Notes: generated by a model not told the origin, from the sequence alone. DNA of 51,826 nt from Streptomyces milbemycinicus (GCF_002154605.1 NZ_MUNE01000334.1:1-51826), one strand, 5' to 3'. Numbered from the stretch's first letter, positions 7,624 through 15,708 are shown. A program made the numbers and translations.

Positions 7624-8791
7624 ACACGTCGGCGACCGTCTGCAGCTCCACCTCCGCCCGGGCGATACCGCCCGCGTCGGCGTCGATCGAGCGGCGCAGC
7701 GCCTCGTGGAGGCGGGCGGGGGTGAGCACACCGAGGAAGCGGTCGTCGTCGAGGACCGCTATCCAGCCCGCGTCGTGCTGCAGCATGGTGCTGAACGCCT
7801 GCTTGAGCGAGGAGCCGACCGGCAGCCACGCCTCCATGCGGCGGGCATGGTCCCGTACGGTCCCTCCGGCCGCCTCCTTGCCGGGCTCCTCCGCCGCATC
7901 CGCCGGGATCCAGCCGTGCAGCCGGTCCGCGTCGTCCAGTACGACGGCCCAGCGCGCCCCGTCGGCCGACAGCCGGGCGGCGGCCTTGGCCAGCGGGTCG
8001 TCGAGGTGCACCACCGGGGGCTGTTCGAGGTCGCCCGGCTCGATGGGGGTGACGGACAGCCGCTTCAGACCGCGGTCCGCGCCGACGAAGTCCGCGACGT
8101 ACGGCGTGGCGGGCGCGCCCAGCACCGACGCGGGCGTGTCGAACTGCTCGATCCGCCCGGCCCCGTACACCGCGATGCGGTCGCCGAGCCGGACCGCCTC
8201 CTCGATGTCGTGGGTCACCAGCAGCACCGTCTTGCGGACCTGGGACTGCAGCCGCAGGAACTCGGTCTGCAGCCGCTCGCGGACCACCGGGTCCACGGCG
8301 CCGAACGGCTCGTCCATCAGCAGCACCGGCGGGTCGGCGGCCAGCGCGCGGGCGACGCCCACCCGCTGCTGCTGTCCTCCGGAGAGCTGATGCGGATACC
8401 GCTTGCCGGCGTCGGCGGTCAGGCCCACCAGCTCCAGCAGCTCGGCGGCGCGCGCCCGCGCCTTGCGGCGGCCCCAGCCGAGCAGCAACGGGACCGTGGC
8501 GATGTTGTCGAGCACCGTGCGGTGCGGGAACAGCCCGGCCTGCTGGATGACGTAGCCGATACCGCGCCGCAGCTCGGCGGCGTCGGCCTTGCGTATGTCA
8601 CGGCCGCCGACGCTGATCGTGCCGCTGCTCGGGTCGACCATCCGGTTGACCATCCGGAGGGTGGTGGTCTTACCGCAGCCGGAGGAGCCCACGAGGACGG
8701 TGATGTCGCCCTCGGGGAGTTCGAGATCGAGATTGTCTACGGCAGTGGTGCCGTTCGGGTAGTGCTTGCTGACGTGCTTGAAGCTGATCAT
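7622..8791 (-). CDS. Osmoprotectant/betaine-type ABC transporter ATPase with CBS pair
   Basis: A 389-aa ATPase of the OpuA/OpuC/ProV family that would energise uptake of quaternary amines. Walker A is GSSGCGKTT (35-43), the Q-loop is in YVIQQAGLFPH, the signature is LSGGQQQR, Walker B is VLLMDEPFG and the switch His is in VLLVTHD. The C-terminal ~130 residues form two CBS motifs (e.g. AVLDDDRFLGVLTPARLHEAL), which sense ionic strength or nucleotides in relatives. ATG 8791 has aaggggaagcgg upstream. No permease or binding-protein gene adjoins it, so its partners must be elsewhere or lost. Confidence 0.88.
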   Translation of the reverse strand: MISFKHVSKHYPNGTTAVDNLDLELPEGDITVLVGSSGCGKTTTLRMVNRMVDPSSGTISVGGRDIRKADAAELRRGIGYVIQQAGLFPHRTVLDNIATVPLLLGWGRRKARARAAELLELVGLTADAGKRYPHQLSGGQQQRVGVARALAADPPVLLMDEPFGAVDPVVRERLQTEFLRLQSQVRKTVLLVTHDIEEAVRLGDRIAVYGAGRIEQFDTPASVLGAPATPYVADFVGADRGLKRLSVTPIEPGDLEQPPVVHLDDPLAKAAARLSADGARWAVVLDDADRLHGWIPADAAEEPGKEAAGGTVRDHARRMEAWLPVGSSLKQAFSTMLQHDAGWIAVLDDDRFLGVLTPARLHEALRRSIDADAGGIARAEVELQTVADV

Positions 8792-8951
8792 CCGCTTCCC
8801 CTTGCCCTGTCTGCATATAGTCATGCACAGTCATAGGCGAGTGAATAGAAGTCAAGAGTTTGGCGTTAATCAACGGTTACTTCTGCTCACAATGCGGGAC
8901 GGAATGCATGTCTCCGTCCGATAAGGGTGCGGATGGAAGGGGCTCCTCTGG
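8792..8951. promoter_or_regulatory. Divergent promoter region of the ABC ATPase and lyase genes
   Basis: This 160-bp stretch is AT-rich for this genome. It contains a direct repeat agtcat at 8819-8824 and 8829-8834 (10-bp period, same helical face) and a TTGACT-like element on the minus strand near 8850. An aaggggc ribosome binding site precedes the lyase ATG. Exact promoters are not assigned. Confidence 0.35.
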
Positions 8952-10487
8952 ATGTTGTCTCAGATTCTGGACTCGGCGGGCACGGCGGGTGACGCCGCGC
9001 CGCGCATCGTGCTGGACGGGCGAACCCTGCGCGTGGCCGATGTCGTACGCCTCGCCGACCGTACGGGCCGCCCCGCGGCCCCCGATCCGGCCGCCCTCGC
9101 CCGCGCCGAGCGCGCCTGGGAGACCGCGAACCGGCTGGCCGCCACCGGGCGCGTCTACGGCCGCAGCACCGGCGTCGGCGCCAACCGCACCGAGGACGTC
9201 GGCGCCGCCGACCAGGACCACGGCCTGCGCCTGCTGCGCAGCCACGCCGGGGCCATCGGCGCGCCGCTGCCCGCCCGCGAGGTCCGCGCCATGCTCGCCG
9301 TACGCGCCAACCAGCTCCTCGCGGGCGGCGCCGGGCTGCGCCCCGCCGTCGTCACCGCCCTTGTCGAGGCCCTGGCGCGCGGCGCCCACCCGATCGTCAA
9401 CGAACACGGCGCGGTCGGCACCGGCGACCTCGCCGCACTCGCCCAGACCGGCCTCGCGCTCGTCGGCGAGCACCCCTGGGACCTCGCCGACGCCGCCCCG
9501 GGCGGCGGCGCCCCCGCGCCAATCGAGCTCGACAGCAACGACGCCCTGGCCCTGATCAGCAGCAACGCCCTCACCCTCGGCCAGTCGGCGCTCGCCCTCG
9601 CCGAGCTGCGCCGACTGCTGGCCGCCTCGCTCACCGTCGCCGCGCTCTCACTGATCGCGGTCGGCGGCTCACTGGAGGCCTACGCCCAGCCCGTGCACGA
9701 GGCCCGCCCGCACCCCGGCTCCGTCGAGGCGGCCGCCCGGATGCGCGCCCTGCTCGGCGCCCCGGCCCGCCCGACGCCGCCGCTCGGCCGGATCCAGGAC
9801 CCGTACGGCTTCCGCTGCCTGCCACAGATCCACGGCCCGGCGGAGGACGCCGCCGACGCGCTGGAACGGGTGTTGACCGTCGAGTTCAACGCCGCCGCCG
9901 AGAACCCGCTGATCTGCCCCGACGACGAGGCCGCCTACCACCACGGCAACTTCTACGCCGCGCACACCGCCCTCGCCCTCGACCACTTCCGGCTCGCTGC
10001 CCTGCAGACCGCCCGGCTGTCCACCGCCCGGCTCGCCGCGCTCTCCGAACCGGAGTTCACCCGGCTGCGCCCCTTCCTCGGCGACACCGCGCCCGCCAGC
10101 TCGGGCGTGATGATCCTGGAGTACGCGGCGGGGGCGGCCCTCGGCGAGATGCGGGCCGTCTCCCACCCCGCCTCCCTCGGCCACGCCGTGCTCTCGCGCG
10201 GCGTCGAGGAACAGGCCAGCTTCGCCTCGCTCGCCGCCCGGCAGACTCTGCGCGTGGTCGACAACTACCGGCAGGTGCTGGGCTGCGAACTGGTCGCGGC
10301 CATACGGGCGCTGCGCCAGCGCGGACTGGAGCCGGACCCCGAGCTGCCGGTCGGCGCGGCCTACGCGTTGGCCGAGAAGGCGCTCGATCCGAGGATGGAG
10401 GACCGTCCGCTGACGCAGGATGTGGCGGTGGCCGCGGACCTGCTGGACGGGCTGGCGGACATGAGCGTCATGAGTGTGGAGAGTTGA
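8952..10487 (+). CDS. MIO-family aromatic amino acid ammonia-lyase homologue with altered cofactor triad
   Basis: A 511-aa protein of the HAL/PAL/TAL family. Family landmarks are clear: VYGRSTGVG with the catalytic Tyr69, LRSHAGAIG with His98, QDPYGFRCLPQ (282-292), NAAAENPLI (313-321), GNFYA, and EEQASF near 420. The Ala-Ser-Gly that cyclises to the MIO electrophile is replaced by Gly156-Thr157-Gly158 in VGTGDLAALAQ. A normal MIO therefore cannot be assumed, and naming it histidine ammonia-lyase would be unsafe. ATG 8952 follows aaggggctcctctgg. An RpiR regulator is immediately downstream. Possible roles are a lyase on an unknown substrate or a non-catalytic or mutase-like relative. Confidence 0.85.
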   Translation: MLSQILDSAGTAGDAAPRIVLDGRTLRVADVVRLADRTGRPAAPDPAALARAERAWETANRLAATGRVYGRSTGVGANRTEDVGAADQDHGLRLLRSHAGAIGAPLPAREVRAMLAVRANQLLAGGAGLRPAVVTALVEALARGAHPIVNEHGAVGTGDLAALAQTGLALVGEHPWDLADAAPGGGAPAPIELDSNDALALISSNALTLGQSALALAELRRLLAASLTVAALSLIAVGGSLEAYAQPVHEARPHPGSVEAAARMRALLGAPARPTPPLGRIQDPYGFRCLPQIHGPAEDAADALERVLTVEFNAAAENPLICPDDEAAYHHGNFYAAHTALALDHFRLAALQTARLSTARLAALSEPEFTRLRPFLGDTAPASSGVMILEYAAGAALGEMRAVSHPASLGHAVLSRGVEEQASFASLAARQTLRVVDNYRQVLGCELVAAIRALRQRGLEPDPELPVGAAYALAEKALDPRMEDRPLTQDVAVAADLLDGLADMSVMSVES

Positions 10488-10534
10488 GCATCGGGGAGTG
10501 GGCCCGGGAGGGCTCAGAGGGGCAGGAGAGAGCG

Positions 10535-11536
10535 ATGAGTACGGATACGGGGGCATCGGCACAGGCGGTCGGCGCGGTCGGCGCGGTCGGCGTGGACGAG
10601 GTGGACGAGGTGGCCGGGACGGGCGTCGCGGCCGGGACGGCCGGTGCGGGCGGCGCGGTTGGCGCGGTCGGCGCGGACGAGCCGGCCGGGGCGGGCAGCG
10701 GCGCGGCGCGGCTGCAGCAGCTCTTCGAGGGCCACCGCCTGACGCCCACCCAGCGGCGCATCGCCCACTGCATGGTGCGGCGGGCGGCCGACGCGCCGTT
10801 CCTGTCGAGCGTCGAACTCGCCGAGCTGGCCGGCGTCAGCCAGCCGTCGGTGACCCGCTTCGCGGTCGCCCTCGGCTTCGACGGCTACCCGGCGCTGCGC
10901 AGACATCTGCGGGAGGTCGCCCCCGCCGCCGCCGTCGCCGAGCGGGTCGCGGGCGAGGGCGCGTACAACGAGTACCAGCAGGCGGTGCAGTCGGAGATCG
11001 ACAACCTGCGCCATCTGGCGTCCCTGCTCGCCGACCCGGCCCCGGTCGCCCGGGCCGGGCGGCTGCTCGCCGAGTCCCGGCCGCTGCCGGTCCTCGGGCT
11101 GCGCGCGGCCTCCGCCCAGGCGGGCGGCTTCGCGTACTTCGCGCGCAAGGTCCACCCGGACGTACGCCTGCTGGACGAGGGCGGCACCATGCTCACCGAC
11201 CGCGTCGACGCCGCCGTACGCGCGGGCGCGAGCGCCCTGCTGTGCTTCGCCCTGCCGCGCCATCCGCGCGAGGTCGTCGAGGGCCTGGAGTACGCCCGGT
11301 CCGCCGGGCTGACCGTGGTGACCGTCGCCGACAGCGCCTTCGCGCCGGTCGCCCGCCACAGCGATCTGCTGCTCCCCGCGGCGGTGGGCACCGGCCTCGC
11401 CTTCGACACGGCCTGCGCGCCGATGCTGCTGGGGCGGGTGCTGCTGGAGGCGATGTGCGACGCGCTGCCGGAGGCACAGGCGCGGCTGGAGGAGTTCGAC
11501 GCGAAGGCCGCGGAGCGGGGACTCTTCGTGGAGTAG
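10535..11536 (+). CDS. RpiR/MurR-family transcriptional regulator
   Basis: A 333-aa regulator. Residues 1-55 are low-complexity Ala/Gly/Val/Asp from imperfect tandem repeats (AVGAVG, DEVDEV). An RpiR helix-turn-helix follows (LTPTQRRIAHCMV through VSQPSVTRFAVALGFDGYPALRRHL). Residues from about 170 form a SIS sugar-isomerase-like domain that normally senses a phosphosugar or other metabolite. ATG 10535 has aggag 6 nt upstream; the frame also opens at TTG 10484, overlapping the lyase stop, but without a site. It lies 47 bp after the lyase on the same strand and probably controls it. Confidence 0.88.
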   Translation: MSTDTGASAQAVGAVGAVGVDEVDEVAGTGVAAGTAGAGGAVGAVGADEPAGAGSGAARLQQLFEGHRLTPTQRRIAHCMVRRAADAPFLSSVELAELAGVSQPSVTRFAVALGFDGYPALRRHLREVAPAAAVAERVAGEGAYNEYQQAVQSEIDNLRHLASLLADPAPVARAGRLLAESRPLPVLGLRAASAQAGGFAYFARKVHPDVRLLDEGGTMLTDRVDAAVRAGASALLCFALPRHPREVVEGLEYARSAGLTVVTVADSAFAPVARHSDLLLPAAVGTGLAFDTACAPMLLGRVLLEAMCDALPEAQARLEEFDAKAAERGLFVE

Positions 11537-11570
11537 GCGTGGAGCAGGCGTGGAGCAGGCGCGGACTAGG
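11527..11570. repeat. 11-bp tandem repeat spanning the regulator stop codon
   Basis: Four copies of cgtggagNagg-type units occur at 11527-11537, 11538-11548, 11549-11559 and 11560-11570. The first copy supplies the final codons and TAG stop of the regulator gene, and later copies replace the stop by CAG. Confidence 0.95.
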
Positions 11571-11675
11571 CGCGTCTCACGGAATTCTCACACCTGGTGA
11601 CTAGAGTCCCTCCCCGAACGGATGTATGTACGGCTTGAGCGTGAGCCGAATTCGTTGACCAGGAGGAGGTCTGTC

Positions 11676-12260
11676 GTGGGGCGCGGGGCGTATGCGCTGG
11701 CCCGGGTGGCCGTGGTCGTACGGGCGCCGGCGGGGTGGCTGTGGTGGCCGGGCGTACTGGCCGCCGGCGTCGGGGTGTTGGTGCCGGGGCTGACGGGCCG
11801 CCGGATCGGAGTGCTGGCCGGGGCGGCGCTGTTCCTGATCGCGGCGGCCGTGGCCTTCCTGGTGCGCCGGGGACGCTATCTGGAACTGGCGCGCGCCGCC
11901 TCCCGGGCGGGCAAGTCGGTGTTCCTCCAGGACCGCGCGGTGACGGTACGGGCCCGGCGGCGGGCACTGCGCTGGTGGCTGCTGCTGGCGTTCCTGGCCG
12001 CGGTGGGGTCGTCGGCCGCCGTACCCGCGGCCGCCGGGATGCTGCAGGCCGGGATCGGCGCCGGTCTGTGGGCCAAGGCGCTGTGGCTGGGCCGCTGGGA
12101 ACGGGCCAACGACGTACTGCTGTGGGTGCGCACGGAGTGGGTGGCCCGCGGCAAGCCGGCGGGCAAGGGCGTCAGCGCCTACCAGACCACGGGGATGGTG
12201 GCCGGCGACGCGGGGCCGGGCGGCGCCCGGCGGGGCCGCGCGACGGCGGCGGCGCGCTGA
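11676..12260 (+). CDS. Hypothetical four-TM membrane protein
   Basis: A 194-aa protein of unknown function. It has two N-terminal membrane segments (LWWPGVLAAGVGVLVPGL and RIGVLAGAALFLIAAAVAFLV), a basic cytosolic linker (LELARAASRAGKSVFLQDRAVTVRARRRALRW shows as a long amphipathic stretch, split here by a likely helix break), then two more segments. The tail is short and positively charged. GTG 11676 is strongly supported by aggaggagg 6 nt upstream. Its stop TGA lies in an 8-bp tandem repeat (cgcgctga at 12253-12260 and 12261-12268). It may be cotranscribed with the lyase and RpiR genes. Confidence 0.65.
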   Translation: MGRGAYALARVAVVVRAPAGWLWWPGVLAAGVGVLVPGLTGRRIGVLAGAALFLIAAAVAFLVRRGRYLELARAASRAGKSVFLQDRAVTVRARRRALRWWLLLAFLAAVGSSAAVPAAAGMLQAGIGAGLWAKALWLGRWERANDVLLWVRTEWVARGKPAGKGVSAYQTTGMVAGDAGPGGARRGRATAAAR

Positions 12261-12336
12261 CGCGCTGACGCGGTGGCGGTGTGCGCGCCGTGCGTGGTGG
12301 CACCGCGTCTGCCGCGTCTGCCGCGCACGCGACGTA

Positions 12337-12408
12337 CGGGACACGGGGAGCGGGGCACGATGGGCCGGGCGCCGCGCTCGCCGCGCCGCCCGCGCCCCGT
12401 GCGTCCCG
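12337..12408. terminator. Possible bidirectional hairpin between convergent genes
   Basis: Bases 12337-12348 (cgggacacgggg) can pair with 12395-12408 (ccccgtgcgtcccg) with a small bulge. It lies between the convergent stops of the membrane protein and decarboxylase genes. The loop is long and GC-rich, so this is tentative. Confidence 0.35.
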
Positions 12409-12420
12409 CACGTGCACGGG

Positions 12421-13833
12421 TCACAGGCCCGACAGCGCGCCCATGTGCTCGCCGCCGCTCTCGGCGACGATCTCGTCGAGGGACTGCGGCGAGCGTACGG
12501 GGGCGAAGCGAACGTGGCCTTTCCTGCTGCCGCTGCCGCCGCCGGTGACCGAGAAGCCGTAGATCCCGGGGCGGGGCAGGCTGTTGTAGGCGAAGTGGTT
12601 GGAGAAGTAGTACGCGCCCGTGTCGAGCAGCGCGACCAGGTCACCCGCCTTGAGCTCGGGCAGCGGCCGGTCCACGGCGACCAGGTCGCCCGCGAAGCAG
12701 CACGGCCCGGCGACGTCCTGGGCGACCGGGCCGTCCGGTCCGGTCGGCTTGGCCACGCCCTCCCAGTCGTAGGCCGTCACCCGCAGCGGCCATGACTCCG
12801 GGGCGAACACGGTGCGCGTGGCCAGCTGGGCGCCCGCGTGGGTGATGGCGATCGGCCGGCCGCCGGCCGACTTGGCGTACTCCACCCGCGCCAGCACCGT
12901 GCCGGACTTGGCGAGCAGCGACCGCCCGAACTCGGTGACCAGCCCGTACCGGCCGTCGAACAGCCCGGGGACGGTGTCGAGCAGCAGCCGGGCGTAGTCG
13001 CGGTAGCCGGGGGTGATCTCGTCGGAGCCGAAGTTGACGGGCAGCCCGCCGCCGATGTCGAGCGTGTCGATCTGCTGTCGGCCGACCGCCCGGTTGATCT
13101 CCTCGGCGAGCTCGTACGCCGCCCGTACGCCCGCCGCCATCAGCTCCAGCGGGCAGCCCTGCGAGCCCACGTGTGCATGCAGCCGGGTCAGCCAGGGCCG
13201 TCTGGTGAACGCGTTCACAACCCACTCGCGCGCCCCCGGGTCCAGCAGCGCCACCCCGAACTTCGAGGTCGCCGTGGCGGTGCTGAGCGCCCCGATGCTG
13301 CCGCCGCCCACCTGCGGATTGACCCGCAGCCCGAGCGGGCCGGGCGGCAGGGCGGGCCCGGGGCCGTTCCGTGGCCGTACGAGCGCGTCGAGGCGCGCCA
13401 GCTCCTGCGGGTTGTCGGCGTTGACCGCGATGCCGAGCTCGATGGCCTCGCGCAGCTCGGCGGTGGTCTTGGCGGGCGCGTCGAGCACGATGTGCTCGGC
13501 CCGGACCCCCGCGGCCCGGGCCAGGGCCAGTTCGCCGGGGCTGGCCACCTCGCAGCCGATCCCCTCGTCGGCCAGCAGCCGCAGCACGGGGACCAGCGAG
13601 GCGGCCTTGACGGCGAAGGCGTGCAGCACGGGTGTGCCCGGCGCGACGACCTCGTCGAAGGCGGCCCACAGCTCGGCCGCGGCGGCCCGGATGCCGGCCA
13701 CGTCCAGCAGCCCGACGACGGGCTGATCGGCCCCGATCAGCCCCTGCTCCACGGCGGCCCGCACCGCCCGCTCCCGACGGACGGCCGCCTGCGCGCCTGC
13801 CCCTGCCCCCGTTGCCACCGGCTTCGATGTCAT
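12421..13833 (-). CDS. Fold-type III PLP-dependent decarboxylase (Orn/DAP/Arg decarboxylase 2 family)
   Basis: A 470-aa enzyme with an alanine-racemase-like TIM barrel and a C-terminal beta domain. The PLP lysine is Lys76 in HAFAVKAAS. Other family blocks are LHAHVGSQG, LDIGGGLPVNFG (phosphate glycines), TEFGRSLLAKSG (family GR), and the active-site GPCCFAGDLVAVDRPLP block that normally carries the catalytic Cys and substrate-specificity residues. ALLDTGAYYFSNHFAYNSLPRP matches the conserved PLP-site Tyr region. Substrate residues differ from textbook LysA, so the amino acid is unknown. It is not beside lysine or polyamine genes, and the residues upstream of MTSKPV are unsupported. Confidence 0.8.
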   Translation of the reverse strand: MTSKPVATGAGAGAQAAVRRERAVRAAVEQGLIGADQPVVGLLDVAGIRAAAAELWAAFDEVVAPGTPVLHAFAVKAASLVPVLRLLADEGIGCEVASPGELALARAAGVRAEHIVLDAPAKTTAELREAIELGIAVNADNPQELARLDALVRPRNGPGPALPPGPLGLRVNPQVGGGSIGALSTATATSKFGVALLDPGAREWVVNAFTRRPWLTRLHAHVGSQGCPLELMAAGVRAAYELAEEINRAVGRQQIDTLDIGGGLPVNFGSDEITPGYRDYARLLLDTVPGLFDGRYGLVTEFGRSLLAKSGTVLARVEYAKSAGGRPIAITHAGAQLATRTVFAPESWPLRVTAYDWEGVAKPTGPDGPVAQDVAGPCCFAGDLVAVDRPLPELKAGDLVALLDTGAYYFSNHFAYNSLPRPGIYGFSVTGGGSGSRKGHVRFAPVRSPQSLDEIVAESGGEHMGALSGL

Positions 13834-13997
13834 GGTCACCAGCCAAGCACCATGCGCCCCCGCCGCCCAGCCTGTCCCGCCCGTTGTCCCGCGTGGTGGG
13901 CCAGACGGTTTACCCGTCCGCGCGGGTGTGGACGCCGACCGCCGCGCCGCCATCGGCCCCGGCGTCGCGTGCGGGGCGCCCCCTTTGACGACAGGCC

Positions 13998-14468
13998 CTA
14001 GCCCGCCGCAGGGGTTCGTGCGGGGTCCAGGTCGCGGCCGAGGTCGCGCAGCGGGCCGCCGACCCGGTGCGCGAGCCCGTCGCGCAGCTCCGTCAGCCGC
14101 TCGATGCGCTCGTCGAGATACGCCAGCCGGCGGCGGACGATCATGTTGGGGAGGGTGCACAGGCCCGGCTCCCCGTCGGCGCGGGACCCGTCGGCCCGGG
14201 ACCCGTCCGTCCGGGGCTCTCCGCGGGTGGGGCGGTCGCGGCGGTTCGCGGGGAGCGCTCCGATGGCCGCCACGAGGGCCCGTACGTCCTCGATGGTCAG
14301 GCCCGCGGTCAGCAACTCGCGCACGGCGCGCAGATGTCGTACGTCCTCGGCCGTGTAGTCGCGGTGGCCGGAGGACGTGCGGCGCGCGGTGAGCAGTCCG
14401 CGCTCTTCGTAGTAGCGCAGCGCCCGCGGTGTCAGCCCGGCGGCAGCGGCCGCGTCCCCGATCCGCAT
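13998..14468 (-). CDS. MerR-family transcriptional regulator
   Basis: A 156-aa regulator. The N-terminal winged HTH is MRIGDAAAAAGLTPRALRYY (residues 1-20) then ERGLL and SGHRDYTAEDVRHLRAVREL. A short Arg/Asp-rich insert with a duplicated DGSRA unit follows, then a dimerising coiled coil from YLDERIERLTELRDGLAHRV. A single Cys (CTLPNM) gives no metal-site pattern, so a small-molecule or redox effector is more likely than a metal. ATG 14468 follows gggggaccc. It lies 58 bp downstream of the oxidoreductase gene on the same strand, whose promoter carries a MerR-style dyad, so it probably regulates its own operon. Confidence 0.88.
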   Translation of the reverse strand: MRIGDAAAAAGLTPRALRYYEERGLLTARRTSSGHRDYTAEDVRHLRAVRELLTAGLTIEDVRALVAAIGALPANRRDRPTRGEPRTDGSRADGSRADGEPGLCTLPNMIVRRRLAYLDERIERLTELRDGLAHRVGGPLRDLGRDLDPARTPAAG

Positions 14469-14526
14469 GGGTCCCCCGTTCCTTCTGTTCCTTTCCGCTG
14501 GGAAGGCCATTGTCGCGCCGAGCCGC

Positions 14527-15552
14527 CTACAACTCCACCAGTACCGCGCCCACATGGCGACCCTCGACCAGTTCGCACAGTGCGCGCGGCGCCTGCTCGA
14601 CGCCCCGCAGCCGGGTGTGCGGATAGGTCATCGTGCCCTCGCTCAGCGCGCGGCCGAATTCGCGCTCGTACTGCGGATACGCGTCCAGGTAGTCGTAGGC
14701 CGCGGTGCCGCGCAGCGTGATCCCTCGCGCGATGAGGTCGAAGGCGCTGATCGGGACGGTGGCCATGGCGTCGCCGGTCAGCTGCGCGGACAGCGCGCCG
14801 ACGAGGGCGAAGCGGGCGCCCCGGCGGGCCACGGCCAGCGCGGCCAGCAGTTGTTCGCCGCCGACGTTGTCGAAGACCGCGTCGATGCCGTCCGGGGCCG
14901 CCTCGCGCAGCTGGTCCTCGATGGGTCCGGCGCCCCGGATGACGGCCGCGTCGTAGCCGAGCTCCTTGACCAGGTATTCGGCCTTGCGCGGGGAGCCGGT
15001 GGAGCCGATGACCCGGGCGGCGCCGTGCAGCCGGGCGAACTGCCCGGCCAGGGTGCCGACCCCGCCGGCCGCGCCGGTGACGAACACGGTGTCCCCGGCC
15101 CGTACCTCGGCCCCGCGCACCACCCCCAGCCAGGCGGCGAAGCCCTGCGACAGATACGCGGCGGGGTCAGGGAGCGTCCCCGGGCTCAGCCGCTGCGCCT
15201 CGGCGGCGTCCACGACCGCGTACTCGCGCCAGCCCAGCCGGTGCCGGACCAGTTCGCCGGGGACGAGGTCGGTGCCGGGCGCGGCCGCGACCACCTCGCC
15301 GATGGCGGGGCCGTGCATGGGGTCGCCGGGCTGCTGCAGCAGCTGGGCCAGGGCGAAGCGGTCGGGGTCGGCGATGGTCAGGGGGCGCATCACGGCGGCG
15401 ACATTCATGAGCTGGTTGCGCACGAGCACCTGCCCGGGGCCGGGCTCGGTTACCGGGGCGGTGGTGACCTCGAAGTGGTCGGTGGTGAGCTTGTCCTGGG
15501 GCCGGGCGGCCAGCAGCACCTGGCGGTGGGTGGCGGGCACGGACAGCGGCAT
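14527..15552 (-). CDS. Zinc-independent MDR NADP-dependent oxidoreductase (CurA/PTGR-like)
   Basis: A 341-aa medium-chain reductase that would reduce the C=C bond of an enone or quinone with NADPH. It has the leukotriene B4 dehydrogenase/CurA layout: N-terminal substrate domain with QVLVRNQLMNVAAVMR, then the Rossmann motif FVTGAAGGVGTLAGQFARLHG, GSTGSPRKAEYLVKELGYD and the family IDAVFDNVGGEQL block. Zinc-binding Cys clusters of alcohol dehydrogenases are absent. ATG 15552 has gaggagcgctcc upstream. The MerR gene follows in the same operon, suggesting induction by a reactive electrophile or drug. Confidence 0.88.
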   Translation of the reverse strand: MPLSVPATHRQVLLAARPQDKLTTDHFEVTTAPVTEPGPGQVLVRNQLMNVAAVMRPLTIADPDRFALAQLLQQPGDPMHGPAIGEVVAAAPGTDLVPGELVRHRLGWREYAVVDAAEAQRLSPGTLPDPAAYLSQGFAAWLGVVRGAEVRAGDTVFVTGAAGGVGTLAGQFARLHGAARVIGSTGSPRKAEYLVKELGYDAAVIRGAGPIEDQLREAAPDGIDAVFDNVGGEQLLAALAVARRGARFALVGALSAQLTGDAMATVPISAFDLIARGITLRGTAAYDYLDAYPQYEREFGRALSEGTMTYPHTRLRGVEQAPRALCELVEGRHVGAVLVEL

Positions 15553-15618
15553 GGAGCGCTCCTCGGTGTGGTGGGGAGTGGGAGTAGCGGTGGAGCGGAA
15601 CGCCGAGACGGTAAGACC

Positions 15619-15632
15619 TGACGTATACGTCA
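15619..15632 (-). promoter_or_regulatory. Perfect palindrome in the oxidoreductase promoter, candidate MerR operator
   Basis: The 14-bp palindrome tgacgtatacgtca lies between a minus-strand TTGCGG (15639-15634) and TCTTAC/TTACCG (15616-15609). That gives 17-19 bp between possible -35 and -10 boxes, with the dyad in the spacer, the usual MerR-activated layout. It is 67 bp upstream of the oxidoreductase start. Confidence 0.5.
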
Positions 15633-15671
15633 ACCGCAAGCCCGTCCCCCAGAACACTCCGCGAGGCGGTA

Positions 15672-15708
15672 TTGACTAGCTCTATTCATCAAGGTGAAGA
15701 TGTGAATA
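15672..15708 (+). promoter_or_regulatory. hutU: Candidate hutU promoter with overlapping dyad
   Basis: TTGACT at 15672-15677 is followed at 18-bp spacing by GAAGAT (15696-15701). An imperfect dyad, tattcatc at 15683-15690 and gatgtgaata at 15699-15708, overlaps the -10 region and could bind a repressor. It is 35 bp upstream of the hutU start. Confidence 0.4.

Noticed and set aside
6348..7829. A 493-codon minus-strand frame over the esterase
   Set aside because: Antisense shadow of the esterase gene and of the repeat block. The composition is not protein-like.
8952..10487. Calling this gene hutH because of the hut genes nearby
   Set aside because: The MIO triad is Gly-Thr-Gly, the hut cluster starts 5 kb away, and other genes intervene, so histidase activity is not supported.
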